Shown: positions 36,654 to 49,937 of the stretch, piece after piece
Position numbering within the stretch: position 1 is the first letter of the stretch
How the letters are laid out: each line of letters starts with the position of its first letter
Assembly: GCF_014898815.1 (NCBI RefSeq)
Contig: NW_026515482.1
Span: 2,418,001 to 2,482,000, forward strand
Reading direction: 5' to 3'
Origin: Panonychus citri
Lineage: Eukaryota; Arthropoda; Arachnida; Trombidiformes; Tetranychidae
Length of the DNA: 64,000 nucleotides
The notes under the pieces: model-generated
What the model was told of the DNA's origin: nothing
The model's input: only the letters and a program-made list of their open reading frames with translations
Databases searched by the model: none
Program-made: the position numbers and the translations under genes

Positions 36654-39600
36654 CATCCCAAGGAATTACATCTTCACCATCTCAATCGGTATCATCCACA
36701 GTCTCATCACTATCGTCTTACAATGAGATCGACAATGTAAGTTACACTTCCTGAGTCCATATTCCCTCCACCCCACCCTGGACATATAACCACCACCATC
36801 CTCATCCCCTGGTAACACGAAAACCTTTTGTTGATCAACAAAATGAACCATAAGTACATCATCATCATTGTAAATCTCATGTTATGAAAGTTGATTGTTT
36901 GTTGGTTAAAGTAAATTACCGTTAATAATTCAGATGATAGCGTTGATTGTAATAGATTTGATTCTCATTCAATCTTAATGTTGACTCTTCGTGATTTCCA
37001 CTGGCCCATTAAGATTTAACCCATGAAGTGACCAGTCAACAAAATCCATCTTATCATTGCTTATCTTTCAGCTTACGGAACAATTTTATCATCATCATCA
37101 TCATCTTATTCCAAGTTTACTTTCTTTTTTTTACCTTTTTTTTCATCTTCTTCCTTGATTTTTCCTCTTCTCTCTAATGTTGATTTTGTTTCTTCCTTGA
37201 CACCATCATCTATTTAATGTGTACACATCATGATTAAGGTAATCAGCTAATTGTCAGGTCATTGAATTGTTTCAGTATGTCACAGATGACCAAGGTTGGC
37301 TTTTTATTTGAGTTGATTGTTATTGTTGTAAGAATTGATCAATGATGAGGATAAACAAAATTAACGGTTAACAATTTACCTTTTCTGGATTTTGTATATA
37401 ACTTATATAACAAAGTTAATTACTCAATCTTTTGATTACATACATACTGGTCATCATAATGATTTGTTTATTTGTAAAAATCAATCAAATTCAATTTGAA
37501 TTGAAAATATTACAATTCAAGGTTATTATCTGATTGATATAAGGATAATATTTGAATTAATCTCAGTTAATGTCCTTTTCTGGTTCAATGTTTTCGGGTG
37601 TGGTAATCAAAATTTGTCACCCTTAAAGTAATTTCATCATCAAACAATTGATTTGATTCAGTTTATATTATCATTTAAATGATGTAAACAATTTGTTATA
37701 TATAAAATAGTTTACAAATCCTTTGTAGACACAATTGAAATGATGATACAAATATCAGACATTGATAATAATGATGATAATGATGATAAATGCAATAATA
37801 ATATAGCGTTGATAATGATAAATAATAATGAGGATGAGGATGATTAGGAAGACAATTTAGAAAGCAAATCAATATTTTTTTGATTGAACAAGATTAATAA
37901 TGTATATTTACATTGATTGAAGTTGATTATCGTAGGATTAATATATTTACCCTATGAAAAGATTGCAAGAGATGAAACAAAATTAGATATAATTAGTAGA
38001 TGATGATGAAGATACAAATAAATTGTATCATCATCATTATTATCTGACTATTGAAATGGTGATAATGGAGATTGAAAGTATTATTATTATGGTTATTAGG
38101 TAAAGAAAAGGATGATGAAGATGAGGTTCAACCTCATAAGGGATGAGAATCAGTATTCAAAGTCCATTGAAAGGTCAGTATATGAAAAAAAAGGTAACCA
38201 GTAGATGATTAATCCCAATGTTGGCCAGTTTTGTATTTGAAGCACCTCAAGCAATTCTGTTGATGGAAGCCATTGACCAAGATGGAGATGATGAAGATGA
38301 AGATGAAGATGAAGATGATGAAGATGAAGATGAAGATGAAGATGATGATGATGAGAAAAAAAAGGAAAGGTAAAAAAGGGCCTCTTGATTAGTTGCAAGA
38401 ATTTTTAATAAACTTTTTTCCAGGTAAATCGAAACCTTTTCCTCTTTGTTTGAATCTTTGATTTTTTCTCTTTCTCTTTCTCTTTCTTTTTCTTCATCAT
38501 CTTCTCTATTCTCTATCATCATCATCATCATCATTATCAGGCCAAGTTCCGTTCCGTGATGATAAAAGTCAAACAAAAATGAAAACTTTGTGATAAGTAT
38601 CATGATGATGATGATGATATTAAATCAACACATTTTAAGGTAGATAAGTGAAACATGGATGAAAAATTATCCTCAAAATGATGATGTTGATGAGAGAGAT
38701 GTGATGATAAGGATGAAAACTGTTAAAAAAAATTATAAAAGATGAGAAAATGAGTAAAAAAAATGATGATAATAATGATTATTAGGTGAAGATAAGGTTG
38801 ATAGGTTAAAGTTACAATAAGGTTGATGATGATGATGATCATATGTTTTTACCTTGAAGCAATTTGTGTTTATTGACAGTTTGTTTTAACTGTGTTGTAG
38901 GTCTTGTGTTAATTGTTGATGTTAAATTACAATCAAATTTCATTTGAAGTTGAAAAAAAAAAGTTAATTGAACACTCAGTGTATCAGGTTGATCAATTTA
39001 ATTGTTAACATCCTGATTATCATCATTATTGACCAATCATCTTTTATATATCCATTTTTGTTGATCAACATTTTTTTTTCAGGTTAATTGTTAATTGTGA
39101 TGATGCGGACCTGTTTCTTTTGAGTGTTGATTGTTTACCAATCCTTTAATTAGTTATAATTGTTACAGTGAAAGTGTTACCATCATTTTCATCTGACCAG
39201 TTGATTGAATATTTCATCTCAGTGATGAGGATGAAATTGGAACCTTGTGAACACTTATGGATGATGATTATGGAGTGTAGATGATGATGATAATCATAAT
39301 GATTGAGAAGAAATTAACAATTGATTTAAGATTAGAAATGAGAACGCGAGAAGAAATAAAAAAAAAGGTTAAGAATTAAATCGAATTGAAATCGATCAAC
39401 AATAAAATAAGGAATCATCATGGATGAATGGAATCTCGAAATCAGGATCAACTTAAGATTGGTGAGAGAGAGAGAAGACAAGAAGATGACTTTAGAGAGA
39501 GAGAGAGAGAGATTAGTGGAGATAATGGATTTGAAGAGATAATGATGAAAAGGTAGAAAAAAGGACAGAAATAACGGTTAATTTAAGACAGACAATAATT

Positions 39601-42022
39601 GAAAGGGAAGATGAAAAGAGAGATGAGGAAACAGACAGAGAAATAAATAGGATGATGATGAGGATGATAAAAGGAATGAATCTCAATGTGAAGCCAAGAT
39701 TAGATTGAACTGAGAGAGTAGAAAAGTGTGAAGTTTAAATGGCCGAGGGAAAAGATGAGTAAACATTAAGATTTTAAGAGAGAGAGAGACGAAGATGATG
39801 AGAAAAAGAGAGAGGATGAATTGATGGATGGAGAATTGTTGATGAATCGACGAAAAATAAAATGGCGAAAAAAACAGATGAGAATCAGCGAAAAAAGTAA
39901 TGAGTGAATGTTGGTTCATTTTCGGTTCTCATGTTATCTCCTGGTCTTTGACCACTTTGGGTTTTCCAATTAACTTTTACCGATTATTAATAGAATGATT
40001 TTGTTTATGATTCGAAGTTTAATTCTAATCTCTTTCCATTATATCCGAATACAGATGAACAATTTGAAACTGAGTCCACTGAAACGAGCATCGTCTTTGC
40101 CTCCATCTCGTCGAGGTGTTTCTCCCAATATAAGAATCGCATCTCAATTAGCTGCTAGTAAGTTTTTGACTTGAGTTCTAAATAAGTGAAAAGAATTGTA
40201 TTAATTTCTGTTGTCTACTTGTCTAATTAATAGATTGTCCTGGAGCTGCTGATGAAGAAATGTTCATCAAGTCCTTTGAAGATGTTCCTATGATCCATTT
40301 TGGTTCAACGAAAGAATTGGAGGATGAATTGTCTCGAATAAGAGATTGGTTGGGAGGAAAGAGCTCCGATTGGACTAAACGGATAAATGGTCTAAAGAGA
40401 CTTCGATCAGTTCTCATGTCAAATTCTACCGATATGAAAATATTTCTCGAATGGTTTAAAGGCTTAGAATTAGCTTTTATCCCGTGTGTCAAAGATCTGA
40501 GATCTCAAGTAGTTCGAGAGACTTGTTTCACGATCGCTTATATCTCACAGAAACTTGGACTGAAAGCATCTCGATTCTGTGAGATGTTACTTCTTATTCT
40601 TATCTCATTAATACCCAATAGTGTCAAAATAATGTCTTCATCTGCGACAGTCGCCATAAGGTTCATTATCCAATATACTCGATCATCTCGATTTATTCCT
40701 GTGATCGCGTATAATATGAACTCAAAGTCAAAAGAGATTCGAAAAGCGTGTTGTGAGTTTTTAGATCAAATTCTACATACATGGTCAACATCGTCTCTAG
40801 AGAAACACGGGATTACTCTTCAAGAAGCTATACGAAAAGGAATATCTGATGCTGATCCAGAGGCTCGACAATTTGCTCGAAAAGCTTTTTGGGGATTCGC
40901 AGATCATTTTAGAGAATCAGCCGATTCTTTACTTCAATCACTTGATCCATCGAAACAGAGGATTCTTCATGGAGAAGCTTTCGGTCAACAACAACAACAA
41001 CAACCACCACCGCCAAGAACTTTGTCCAATTTGAGTAAAGTTTCAGGTCGAGGAAGCACCGGATCATTGAGCCAACACGATGGTCCATTAAGTGGAAGAT
41101 ACACTAATAATAAATCATCATCGTTCCAATTACCGTCTTCTTTATCTTCTTCGTTCACATCACCTTCCATTCGGAAAACCTCCACTAGTTCCTTGGTCTC
41201 TCCTGTCACATCTTCTCTCTCATCTTCTTACTCTTCACATTATAGTAAATTACCTTCGGTTACCAATTCGAACTCGACCCAAAATCCACCGGTGGAAAAT
41301 TCATCTCGTATTTTACCCAATTCCAAGCAACAGCCTCCTTCTTACTTACCGAGAATCAGATGTACTCTTCCCAAATATCAGCCATCTTCTTCCTTATCAT
41401 CTTTTTCCTCATCACTTTCCTCTTCTTTCACATCTTCCATCCTCATCCCCTCCGTCATCAACTTCATCTTCATCTTCAACTCCAGGTAAGAGATACAAAG
41501 TATCAATTGAATTGATTTTTCCTTTTTCCTTTTGCATAAATCTTTTCCTTAACTTGTACTAAAATTAGTTGATTGTTGCAGTTAAGAAATTGGGATTTCT
41601 TTTCAAATTATTGTTAATTGTTGATTGTTAAGCTTTTTTGCTTTTCATTGAAATGAATACTTTTCCCTTAGAATAGTGAATTGATTTTAATTGTTTGACT
41701 TTCTGAAAGAGAGGATTAAAAACAATTATCAACTTAATCTATTGACATGATTCCAGATTGGAAACTCTAACCAATTGTGTCTGTCAATTGATTTTTAGAT
41801 TGTTATTGATAACATGACACATTTACATTAATTGTGACCTTTAACTTTGATAATAATCTTCAGGTACTTACTTAAATTACGGATCAACACTACGGTCAAC
41901 CAGTGCCATTGATGCGGATGCAGCTCGTCGAGCACGAACTCGAGCAGTGGCCATTTCATCAGCAATTAAACCAAAAGTTAATCAAATCAGTTCATCGATG
42001 TCCAATGGTAATCATGATAAAG
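36654..42022 (+). CDS. CLASP-type TOG2 cassette, copy 1 (four exons)
   Basis: Exons: A1 36654-36736, B1 40055-40157, C1 40234-41485, D1 41864-42022. Incoming and outgoing phases are both 1. A1/B1 code a Ser-rich piece and the basic string LSPLKRASSLPPSRRG. C1 opens with NCPGAADEEMFIKSFEDVP and a TOG domain of about 230 residues with CLASP hallmarks: KDLRSQVVRETC, LIPNSVKIM, ARKAFWGFADHF. D1 (YGSTLRSTSAIDADAARRAR) matches the segment after TOG2 in CLASPs. CLASP/Orbit proteins bind tubulin and microtubule plus ends and promote rescue. C1 is 1252 bases, one base too long for the C1-D1 phase. The TOG frame and the frame ending SSTPG|TYLNYG meet only within the Ser-rich stretch near 41433-41450. 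Either a base is extra there or the product is truncated shortly after the TOG domain. A separate start at 36647 is possible. Confidence 0.8.
36737..40054 (+). other. Intron A1-B1 of TOG copy 1 (3.3 kb), absent from copy 2
   Basis: Bounded by GTAAGT and ATACAG. It contains GAT/GAA repeats (37740-38160, 38281-38354, 38600-38840) and a purine-rich plus-strand stretch with (GA)n near 39462-39513 and 39776-39788. No exon was supported inside it. In copy 2 the corresponding sequence is continuous coding DNA. Confidence 0.65.
38281..38354. repeat. (GAT/GAA)n imperfect trinucleotide repeat
   Basis: GATGAAGATGAAGATGAAGA-type repeat over about 74 bases within the intron. It opens spurious Ser or His/Leu-rich frames on the minus strand. 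Confidence 0.9.
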
Positions 42023-42634
42023 GTAAAATTCAATCGTATTACAATTAGCCGGAATCTCTTCAAGTGAAAACTTTCATTGAAATAGATACAATTCCGCCTC
42101 AGGGCTTTCACCTATCCCGTTACACTTTTACTCTAAATTCATCAACTGAGATTTGTAACTTGATAAAATCTCAAATATAAGATGAGCCTCTCGATACTAA
42201 ATAATATTAGATGAAGTCGTTTCTGAGCTGAGCAAAGATTCAGTCCAATTCATTGGTTTAGTTGATTTAAAAGACAATTTAAACATTAGGTTTATAATGA
42301 ATACTTTGGTTTTTATACACAAGAACAATTTGATTTGTTATTAACTATTTTCTGGTCAATAAACTTTCATCAAATTATTAGACCTTAACCCTATTGATGA
42401 GCTTGAATTGGTGAAGATCACTTGAGTTATCATCAGAAAAAAATGATAATTTTCATGATAACGAAATGATCATTTAGGAATTGAATCTCTGTTGTGATAT
42501 TAATACATTTGCACTAATCATTGTGCTATAATTTTTCAAGAAAAAGTCATTAAGTTACATCATGTTGGGTGAAGATCTATGATTAATTGTTAGAAATAAT
42601 AATCAATCTAATTGTTATCGTTTTTTTATTACAG
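42023..42634 (+). other. Intron between TOG cassettes 1 and 2
   Basis: Begins GTAAAATT after D1 and ends TTTTATTACAG before A2. Both sides are phase 1, so splicing D1 to A2 keeps the frame. No coding signal inside. Confidence 0.6.
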
Positions 42635-44353
42635 AATCCAAAGAGTTGACATATTCACCATCACAATCAGTATCGTCGACTGTTTCATTGATACCATCTT
42701 ATAACGATATCGATGCGAAATTGAGTCCACTGAAACGAGCATCGTCTTTGCCTCCATCTCGTCGAGGTGTTTCTCCCAATATAAGAATCGCATCTCAATT
42801 AGCTGCTAGTAAGTTTTTGACTTGAGTTCTAACTAAGTTAAAAGAATTGTATTAATTTCTGTTGTCTACTTGTCTAATTAATAGATTGTCCTGGAGCTGC
42901 TGATGAAGAAATGTTCATCAAGTCCTTTGAAGATGTTCCTATGATTCATTTTGGTTCAACGAAAGAATTGGAAGATGAATTGTCTCGAATAAGAGATTGG
43001 TTGGGAGGAAAGAGCTCCGATTGGACTAAACGGATAAATGGTCTAAAGAGACTTCGATCAGTTTTAATGTCAAATTCTACCGACATGAAAATATTTCTCG
43101 ATTGGTTTAAAGGCTTAGAATTAGCTTTTATCCCGTGTGTCAAAGATCTGAGATCTCAAGTAGTTCGAGAGACTTGTTTCACGATCGCTTATATCTCACA
43201 GAAACTTGGCCTGAAAGCATCTCGATTCTGTGAGATGTTACTTCTTATTCTTATCTCATTAATACCCAATAGTGTCAAAATAATGTCTTCATCTGCGACA
43301 GTCGCCATAAGGTTCATCATCCAATATACTCGATCATCTCGATTTATTCCTGTGATCGCGTATAATATGAACTCAAAGTCAAAAGAGATTCGAAAAGCGT
43401 GTTGTGAATTTTTAGATCAAATTCTACATACATGGTCAACATCGTCTCTAGAGAAACACGGGATTACTCTTCAAGAAGCGATACGAAAAGGAATATCTGA
43501 TGCCGATCCAGAGGCTCGACAATTTGCTAGAAAAGCTTTTTGGGGATTCGCAGATCATTTTAGAGAATCAGCCGATTCTTTACTTCAATCACTTGATCCA
43601 TCAAAACAGAGGATTCTTCATGGAGAAGCTTTCGGTCAACAACAACAACAACCACCACCGCCAAGAACTTTATCCAATTTGAGTAAAGTTCCAGGTCGAG
43701 GAAGCACCGGATCGTTGAGTTCATCATACACTTATAATAAATCACCATCGTTCCAATTACCGTCTTCTTTATCTTCTTCGTTCACATCACCTTCGATTCG
43801 GAAAACCTCCACTAGTTCCTTGGTCTCTCCTGTCACATCTTCTCTCTCATCTTCTTACTCTTCACATTATAGTAAATTACCTTCGGTTACCAATTCGAAC
43901 TCGACCCAAAATCCACCGGTGGAAAATTCATCTCGTATTTTACCCAATTCAAGCAACAGCCTCCTTCTTACTTACCGAGAATCAGATGTACTCTTCCTAA
44001 ATACCCGCCATCTTCTTCTTTATCGTCATCCTTTTCCTCGTCAATCTCTTCTTCCCCATCATCCTCTCCCTCATCGTCAACTTCATCCTCATCTTCAATA
44101 CCAGGTAAAATTATTAATTGATTGTTGTTAGAATACATTTCTTATTTACTACAAAATCATTTCAACATAATTTTCATGTTTCGCTTGAAATTTTCAGGTA
44201 CTTACTTAAATTACGGATCAACACTTCGGTCAACCAGTGCCATTGATGCCGATGCAGCTCGTCGAGCACGAACTCGAGCAGTGGCCATTACCCCGACAGT
44301 TAAATCGAAAGCTAATCAAACTAATCCAATTGCCAATGGCTCTAATGATAATT
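42635..44353 (+). CDS. CLASP-type TOG2 cassette, copy 2 (three exons)
   Basis: Exons: A2+B2 fused 42635-42808, C2 42885-44104, D2 44198-44353, again phase 1 in and phase 1 out. The acceptor TTATTACAG has no in-frame ATG beside it. The cassette must therefore be spliced from upstream, either from D1 (donor at 42022, phase 1) or from the 14211 exon (donor at 15222, phase 1). The TOG domain is identical to copy 1 except Glu to Asp in IFL(E/D)WFKG; the linker lacks a few residues (SSSYTYNKS). C2 is one base short: copy 1 has AATTCCAAGC (41319-41328) where copy 2 has AATTCAAGC near 43947-43955. Without that base the frame runs into a TAA just inside D2. Restoring it would give KYPPSSS...SSIPG|TYLNYG, which fits D2. 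Confidence 0.8.
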
Positions 44354-44438
44354 GTAAGAACTTTTTTCTCCTCATTCCAAACGCTTTCATTGTCGAATAC
44401 AAGTCTAATATTTCTCTCTCTCTCTCTCTTAATTACAG

Positions 44439-44617
44439 CACAAAGAAAACCCTCACCACCAACACCCGTGGTAATTAATAAATCAAAAGATGATGTTTAC
44501 AATAATGGGACTAAACTATCAACCGATATGATTAACTCCCTTGAATGTGATAATTATTACAACAATATGATTAACTACATATCTCAATGTCTTATGCAAG
44601 AATTCATTAAAAATTAA
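44439..44617 (+). CDS. Terminal exon of the TOG-cassette gene
   Basis: The acceptor (polypyrimidine, AATTACAG) is followed by a phase-1 exon that continues D2: T+CA gives Ser, then QRKPSPPTPVVINKS, and it ends at TAA after QEFIKN. Its 179 bases complete the frame exactly. The segment has no recognised domain; the 20-residue end (NNMINYISQCLMQEFIKN) could be helical. Ordinary CLASPs continue for another 600-700 residues here (third TOG, CLIP-binding region), and none of that was found within 7 kb downstream. Confidence 0.65.
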
Positions 44618-45753
44618 CCTCGTTTTTTAAGCCCAATTTTTGGTTAATTGTCAAAAATTTTGTAAAAACTTAAACTAAAATCAAAATAAACTTTTTCTTA
44701 AACGATCAAAAAGTCCAATATCAAGATTATTTTTCTAATCATTCTCAATTTATAAATACGAAATTAAAAGTTATCCAAAGGTTATTTGGAAAAGCGAAAT
44801 TTAGGAAAAGAAAACGATAAAAACTCTTAATTACTAATCAATCCTAGAATTTTAATTTTATCAATTAAGAAAAATTAATTTCGAAACTTGATTAGTTGTA
44901 TTTCCATCCACTAGATGGAGCCACTAATCGTTCGAAAAAAAACAAAATAATTTTTCTCAACTCAAAATTGTTACATAATTTTAACCAATTTCGTTCTTGT
45001 TTACAATTAACTATTATTCTAATTGTTGAAATTTTTTGTTCAATTATGTGATTTCGATGCAGTTGATTGATGGCTCCAAATGATATTCACTTCCCAGTAA
45101 TTCTAGTCCCTGAATACTACTCAAGTCTCATTGGTTATCATCTCATTTCAATCACTCGGAAGGTTAATTAAATTGATCGTTTAAATTGTAAACCTAAAAT
45201 TGATTTAAAAAGAGAGTAAGTAAATTAACTCTTGTCACTTTGTAACCAATAATTTGTTTTAAATTTCTCTAGGAATCCATAAATTGACACAGTCTAATGG
45301 AGAGACAGATTAATGTCACATTTAAATATAGGAACTGAGGCCTTTCACCATGTTGGTGTTTTTGTTTTCTATTACAATTTTCGGAGATCATCATCAGAAT
45401 TATCTTGTTGATTTAAGAAAAAAGCATGATAAAATATACAGAATGTAAGTTTAATCTACTCTGGATAATACATGTCTGTGTAATTAGAATGACTTGTAAA
45501 AGTCATCAAATGTATAAAAGAGATCATAATTTTCTTGTTATTTCCTTTTCCTCTTTTTCTCTCTTACATTTTATTATTTATGTATTTCACATACAGGGAG
45601 GAGAATCACGTTTGAATAACCATGTTAACTTTCTGGATAAGCAATGGAGATGAATTAAAAGGAAAAGCCAAAGAAAACGATTCTCCTTACAAAGATAAAC
45701 GTAATCCGTAAACATCAACATACTCATCACCATCATCAACAATTTCTCCACCT

Positions 45754-45784
<31 letters not shown>

Positions 45785-48577
45785 CATTAGCCTACAGCAT
45801 TAAAATGGAAGAAGAAAAAAAGAGAAGGATAAAAAAGATGCAATTTCATCAGTTCTCGCTTGTTGATACAACAGGAAGGACTCTAACCGTTGAAGAAGAG
45901 AGAGGAAAAGAAGAAGAAAAGTAAAAATAATATATATATTGTATATATAACATGTTCATTTCTTTTTCTGAAAAAAGTAGGGAAAAAAACTATGGAACTA
46001 ATTTTCTTATGGTTAGAGATGGAAAATCCAATGGAAAATGATGACGATGGTGTTAATGGTAGCAAAGAAAAAGAAGTGAAAAAGAAAACCAACAAAAAGG
46101 ATTAGGATTATCGAAAAGTGTAAAAGAAAAGAGGAAAAAAAACAAAGCATAAAGGGTTATGGAACAAGCTTACCAAGTGATCTGAGTTATGACCAGTGAT
46201 TATCATCTAATCATCAATGGAGGAAAAACAGAAAAATATTGTATATTATTCAATAAGAAACCCGGATGACCCTGTTCATGGTCTCATCTGTTTTCTAGTC
46301 TGTGATGTGAGTAATGTTTATGTGTTTAAAATGGTGTTTAAGCTTTCAAATGCTGTTGATTAAGTACAAGCGAGGGAGAGAGAGAGAGAGTAACATATAT
46401 ATAAAGTGAGCTTGAAACTAATTCAACCATTTCCCATCATCATCAGGCCAGGAAAAAACGAGAAACCATCATCGTCAATTTAGCTAAAACAGTTAAAAAG
46501 TTAAATTACTTGATGATGATGATGAAGCTTCACTTACAATTAAAATACATCTCAAGACATTAATGTCTTTCTTGTAAAAGCCCATAGTCCTTTTCAATCA
46601 TCTGTTTCCTCAATCACCTTTCACTAATCAACATTAATCCATCAAGAGAACCTTTGATTGTTCATATATATTCGTACTCAATTGACTTAGATAATCAACT
46701 TACAACAATCTAATCAATATATTTGCTTACTAATTTACTAACTTGTAATGTTTGGTAATTGATCGGTTTTTGTACAAATGATCAATTTCGTATTCGTTAA
46801 TTATCTTAACCTCTCTTCCTTAATTATTACTCTAGAATACAATCTTTAATCCTAATTGTTGATTAGCTCACAAATCAACCGGTAATCAACATGATTACAT
46901 GTAACAACAACCATTGAGATATTATTTTATTATGTTATCCTAATGTTTTACTAATTATGATTTTATTTTGAAGAAAGGATCAAATTGTATTAACTATTGT
47001 AATTTGATTAGTTTTGGTTAATTGAATTGATTTATTTTCAAGTTTGTATTATTGTTTACAATTATTTGATTATTAATTTTATCTTTCTCACTTATACAGA
47101 TGATTAAAGTAGTCAATCAGTTGATTTGAACGAATCAAATATCAAATTTAATAGCAACTGATAATTATTGGAAAAGAGGCAAACGCAATTAGTGAACAAT
47201 TAACGATCCCGGTGAAGATGATTAAAAAATAGGATACCCAGATTACCACCCAGTTAATTAACTTTTGAATATTTTCATTGATTATCAATAATTTTCCTTG
47301 CCTGATGCTGTTGCAATTAGTTAATTAATTTACCAATTTTGTAATCATATAAACAGAATCTTTTTTAACCCTAACTTGAAATCAAATCAACTCTACATTG
47401 ATTGTAAATTGAACATAATCTAAAGTGAAACAATTTAGTTAATTGCAACAATCTTAACCTTTGAACACCAATGATAACAAACCAAAAAGAGAGCCCAGGA
47501 TTTAATTGTTACAATGTAATAGTTAATTTTCAAGGTTAATTGTACCCTTACAATAAAGTAATTGATTGTTAAATTAAAACAAACTCAATTCCTAGTAGTT
47601 TTCGGTTTAATTGTTAATCATCAATTAATGTGTAAATTAAAAGCAATTTGTAAACTTGATTAACTATGGATTTGAGGTAAAAGATTAATCAACCGAGTAA
47701 TTTGAATAATCAACAACTATAAAAGCAACAACAATAACAACAATTAATCACTTGATTGTTATGATTATCATTATAATATCACCTAAGAAAATTAATTTTC
47801 CCAAGACAAAACCATCACCACCTAAACTATTCAAATGATGAAGCAACTTAACTCAATTTAAGTTGATTAAATTAATCAACATGATTAGAATTATGTTAAT
47901 TAAGCTTTTTCCGTATTTATTAATAGTTTAAGATTGTGTATGTATGTGTGTGTGTTGATGAACAACATCATTTTCATTTAGTTATTGAGATTAGAAGATG
48001 AAAGAAAAGAAGCTAAAAGCTTGAATCTCATCATCATCTTAGCATCCTCATCACTTTCATCATCTGTTCCTCCTCATCACCCTGGTTCATCATCATCATC
48101 ATCTCCCTCTTTCTCTGTTGCATATACCAAAAAAGCCCTGAAGATGTTTTGATAACGGATCCAGGATATTGGACAATATATTTTAACCTTTTCTTCCTCT
48201 TCTCATCCTCATCCTCATCTTTCTTTCTCTCTCTCTCTCTCTCTCTTTCAAAGTGTGAGGATGAAAACGATGATGATGATGATCCTTTTGTGGTCTAGTA
48301 AAAGCTCAAGTTGAAAGTAAAAAGCAAAAGCTGCTATCAAAAGGCTCGGGAATAAAAAGACTTACAGATTTACAATTGAACACTCAGAATATCAATAATG
48401 TATATTTCCCACCCACTTCACCCTCCTTTTAAAAAAACACACTGCTCACTCTACTATCATCCTTATCTTCATCTTCTTCCGTATGTTTTATTGATAACCT
48501 TTTTTTTCTTCCTCTCATCATCTTTTTCATCCATATCTCATTCACAATTCACACCGCATCTTTTTCACTCCCATTTT

Positions 48578-48581
<4 letters not shown>

Positions 48582-48624
<43 letters not shown>
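48582..48624. repeat. (CT)n microsatellite followed by (TTTC)n
   Basis: About 21 CT units, then four TTTC units. Confidence 0.9.
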
Positions 48625-48641
<17 letters not shown>

Positions 48642-49877
48642 CTGGTATAGGGTTTGTGTGCCCATTGATGATGATAAAGAGGGAGAAAGGGAGGTTTAGA
48701 TGAAGATGATAAAAGTGTCTTGAGGCTTATTGATGTTAATCTAATTTCATTTACAGTTTTGTTGGATTGGCTGGACTGTTAACCATTGATACCAATCATG
48801 AAAACCAATCCAAATGAGTCAAGTGGCTTCAACAATTTGAATCAAATTAAATGAACAATCATAATAATAATAATGTTAATCTAAACATGGTTAACCATTT
48901 CCCAATCCCAGCAATTTCAAGTGACTATCAATGAACCTCTCATCCTCATCCTTAGCATCCTCATCCCTCATCTTCATCCTCATCGTCTTGAAAACCCCTA
49001 CCAAAGATGTTGATAAAATGTAATATATATTTTTTTTCAATGAGATTATTAAATATTAATATAAACTAATAACTATTTCATATCACGATTAACTGATTCC
49101 TCTACAACTTAATCATAACAATTAGCTGGTTACCCATTTTGATTGACATTAAAATTCAATATAAATTGTTAATTTCCTGTAATCATTTAATTAATCTAAT
49201 AAATGGTCAATACAACTATCAAGCAAACTTTGAAAGTTTAAATTGAGACAATTAATTAACTTTTTGTCTTCTCAATGTTAATTTAATCCTGTTGAGGTTG
49301 ATACTAAATTGTTTGAAAAGTTTCAACAATTTAAATGTAAATTGTTTACCTTTTTTTTCATCCTCATCCTTATCCTCATCAATTGAATTTGATTAACTGT
49401 AAACGACAAAAAACATTTGTTGATTGTGATTAACATGAAAGATGAGGATTAACAAGAGTTGCTTAAGCTAAATCACTGTTATGGATTAACGTCAACATTA
49501 ATCATTTCAAATGAAAATGAAACATGATTAATTATTGATTGTAAAAGAGGAAACAAACTGAATCAATGTTGACAATTTAGTGAAAATAACATGTTACTAT
49601 CAAATCACATTCCCATAAGATTTGAAATGATCAAGTGATTAATTTAAATTATGAGTAACAACAAATGGTCAATTTTTCAATTGGAAAAATGATAATCAAT
49701 TGATTGACAAATGTGAAACATTGAAAAACAATCAACTGACCACAACTATGACCATGATTTATAATACTATTGATCGAATCATGAGAAATTATCAGGTAAT
49801 TAAGAGGATAATTAATGATTCCTCCGGAAAGAAAAATGTCAAAAATTTCAATTCTTTGAATTCGCAATTGGAGTAAA

Positions 49878-49880
<3 letters not shown>

Positions 49881-49935
<55 letters not shown>
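49881..49935. repeat. (AG)n microsatellite, 55 bases
   Basis: The longest perfect dinucleotide run in the window, with no interruptions. Confidence 0.95.

Positions 49936-49937
<2 letters not shown>

Noticed and set aside
38150..38603. Two minus-strand frames rich in His/Leu and Ser
   Set aside because: Both are frames of the GAT/GAA repeat at 38281-38354.
39683..39919. 78-codon minus-strand frame opposite a GA-rich stretch
   Set aside because: Low-complexity Ser/Phe/Leu sequence with no homology, inside the copy 1 intron.
45426..46105. Short plus-strand frames downstream of the TOG gene as possible further exons
   Set aside because: No CLASP homology, Lys/Glu-rich chance composition, and the gene already ends with a phase-consistent stop at 44617.
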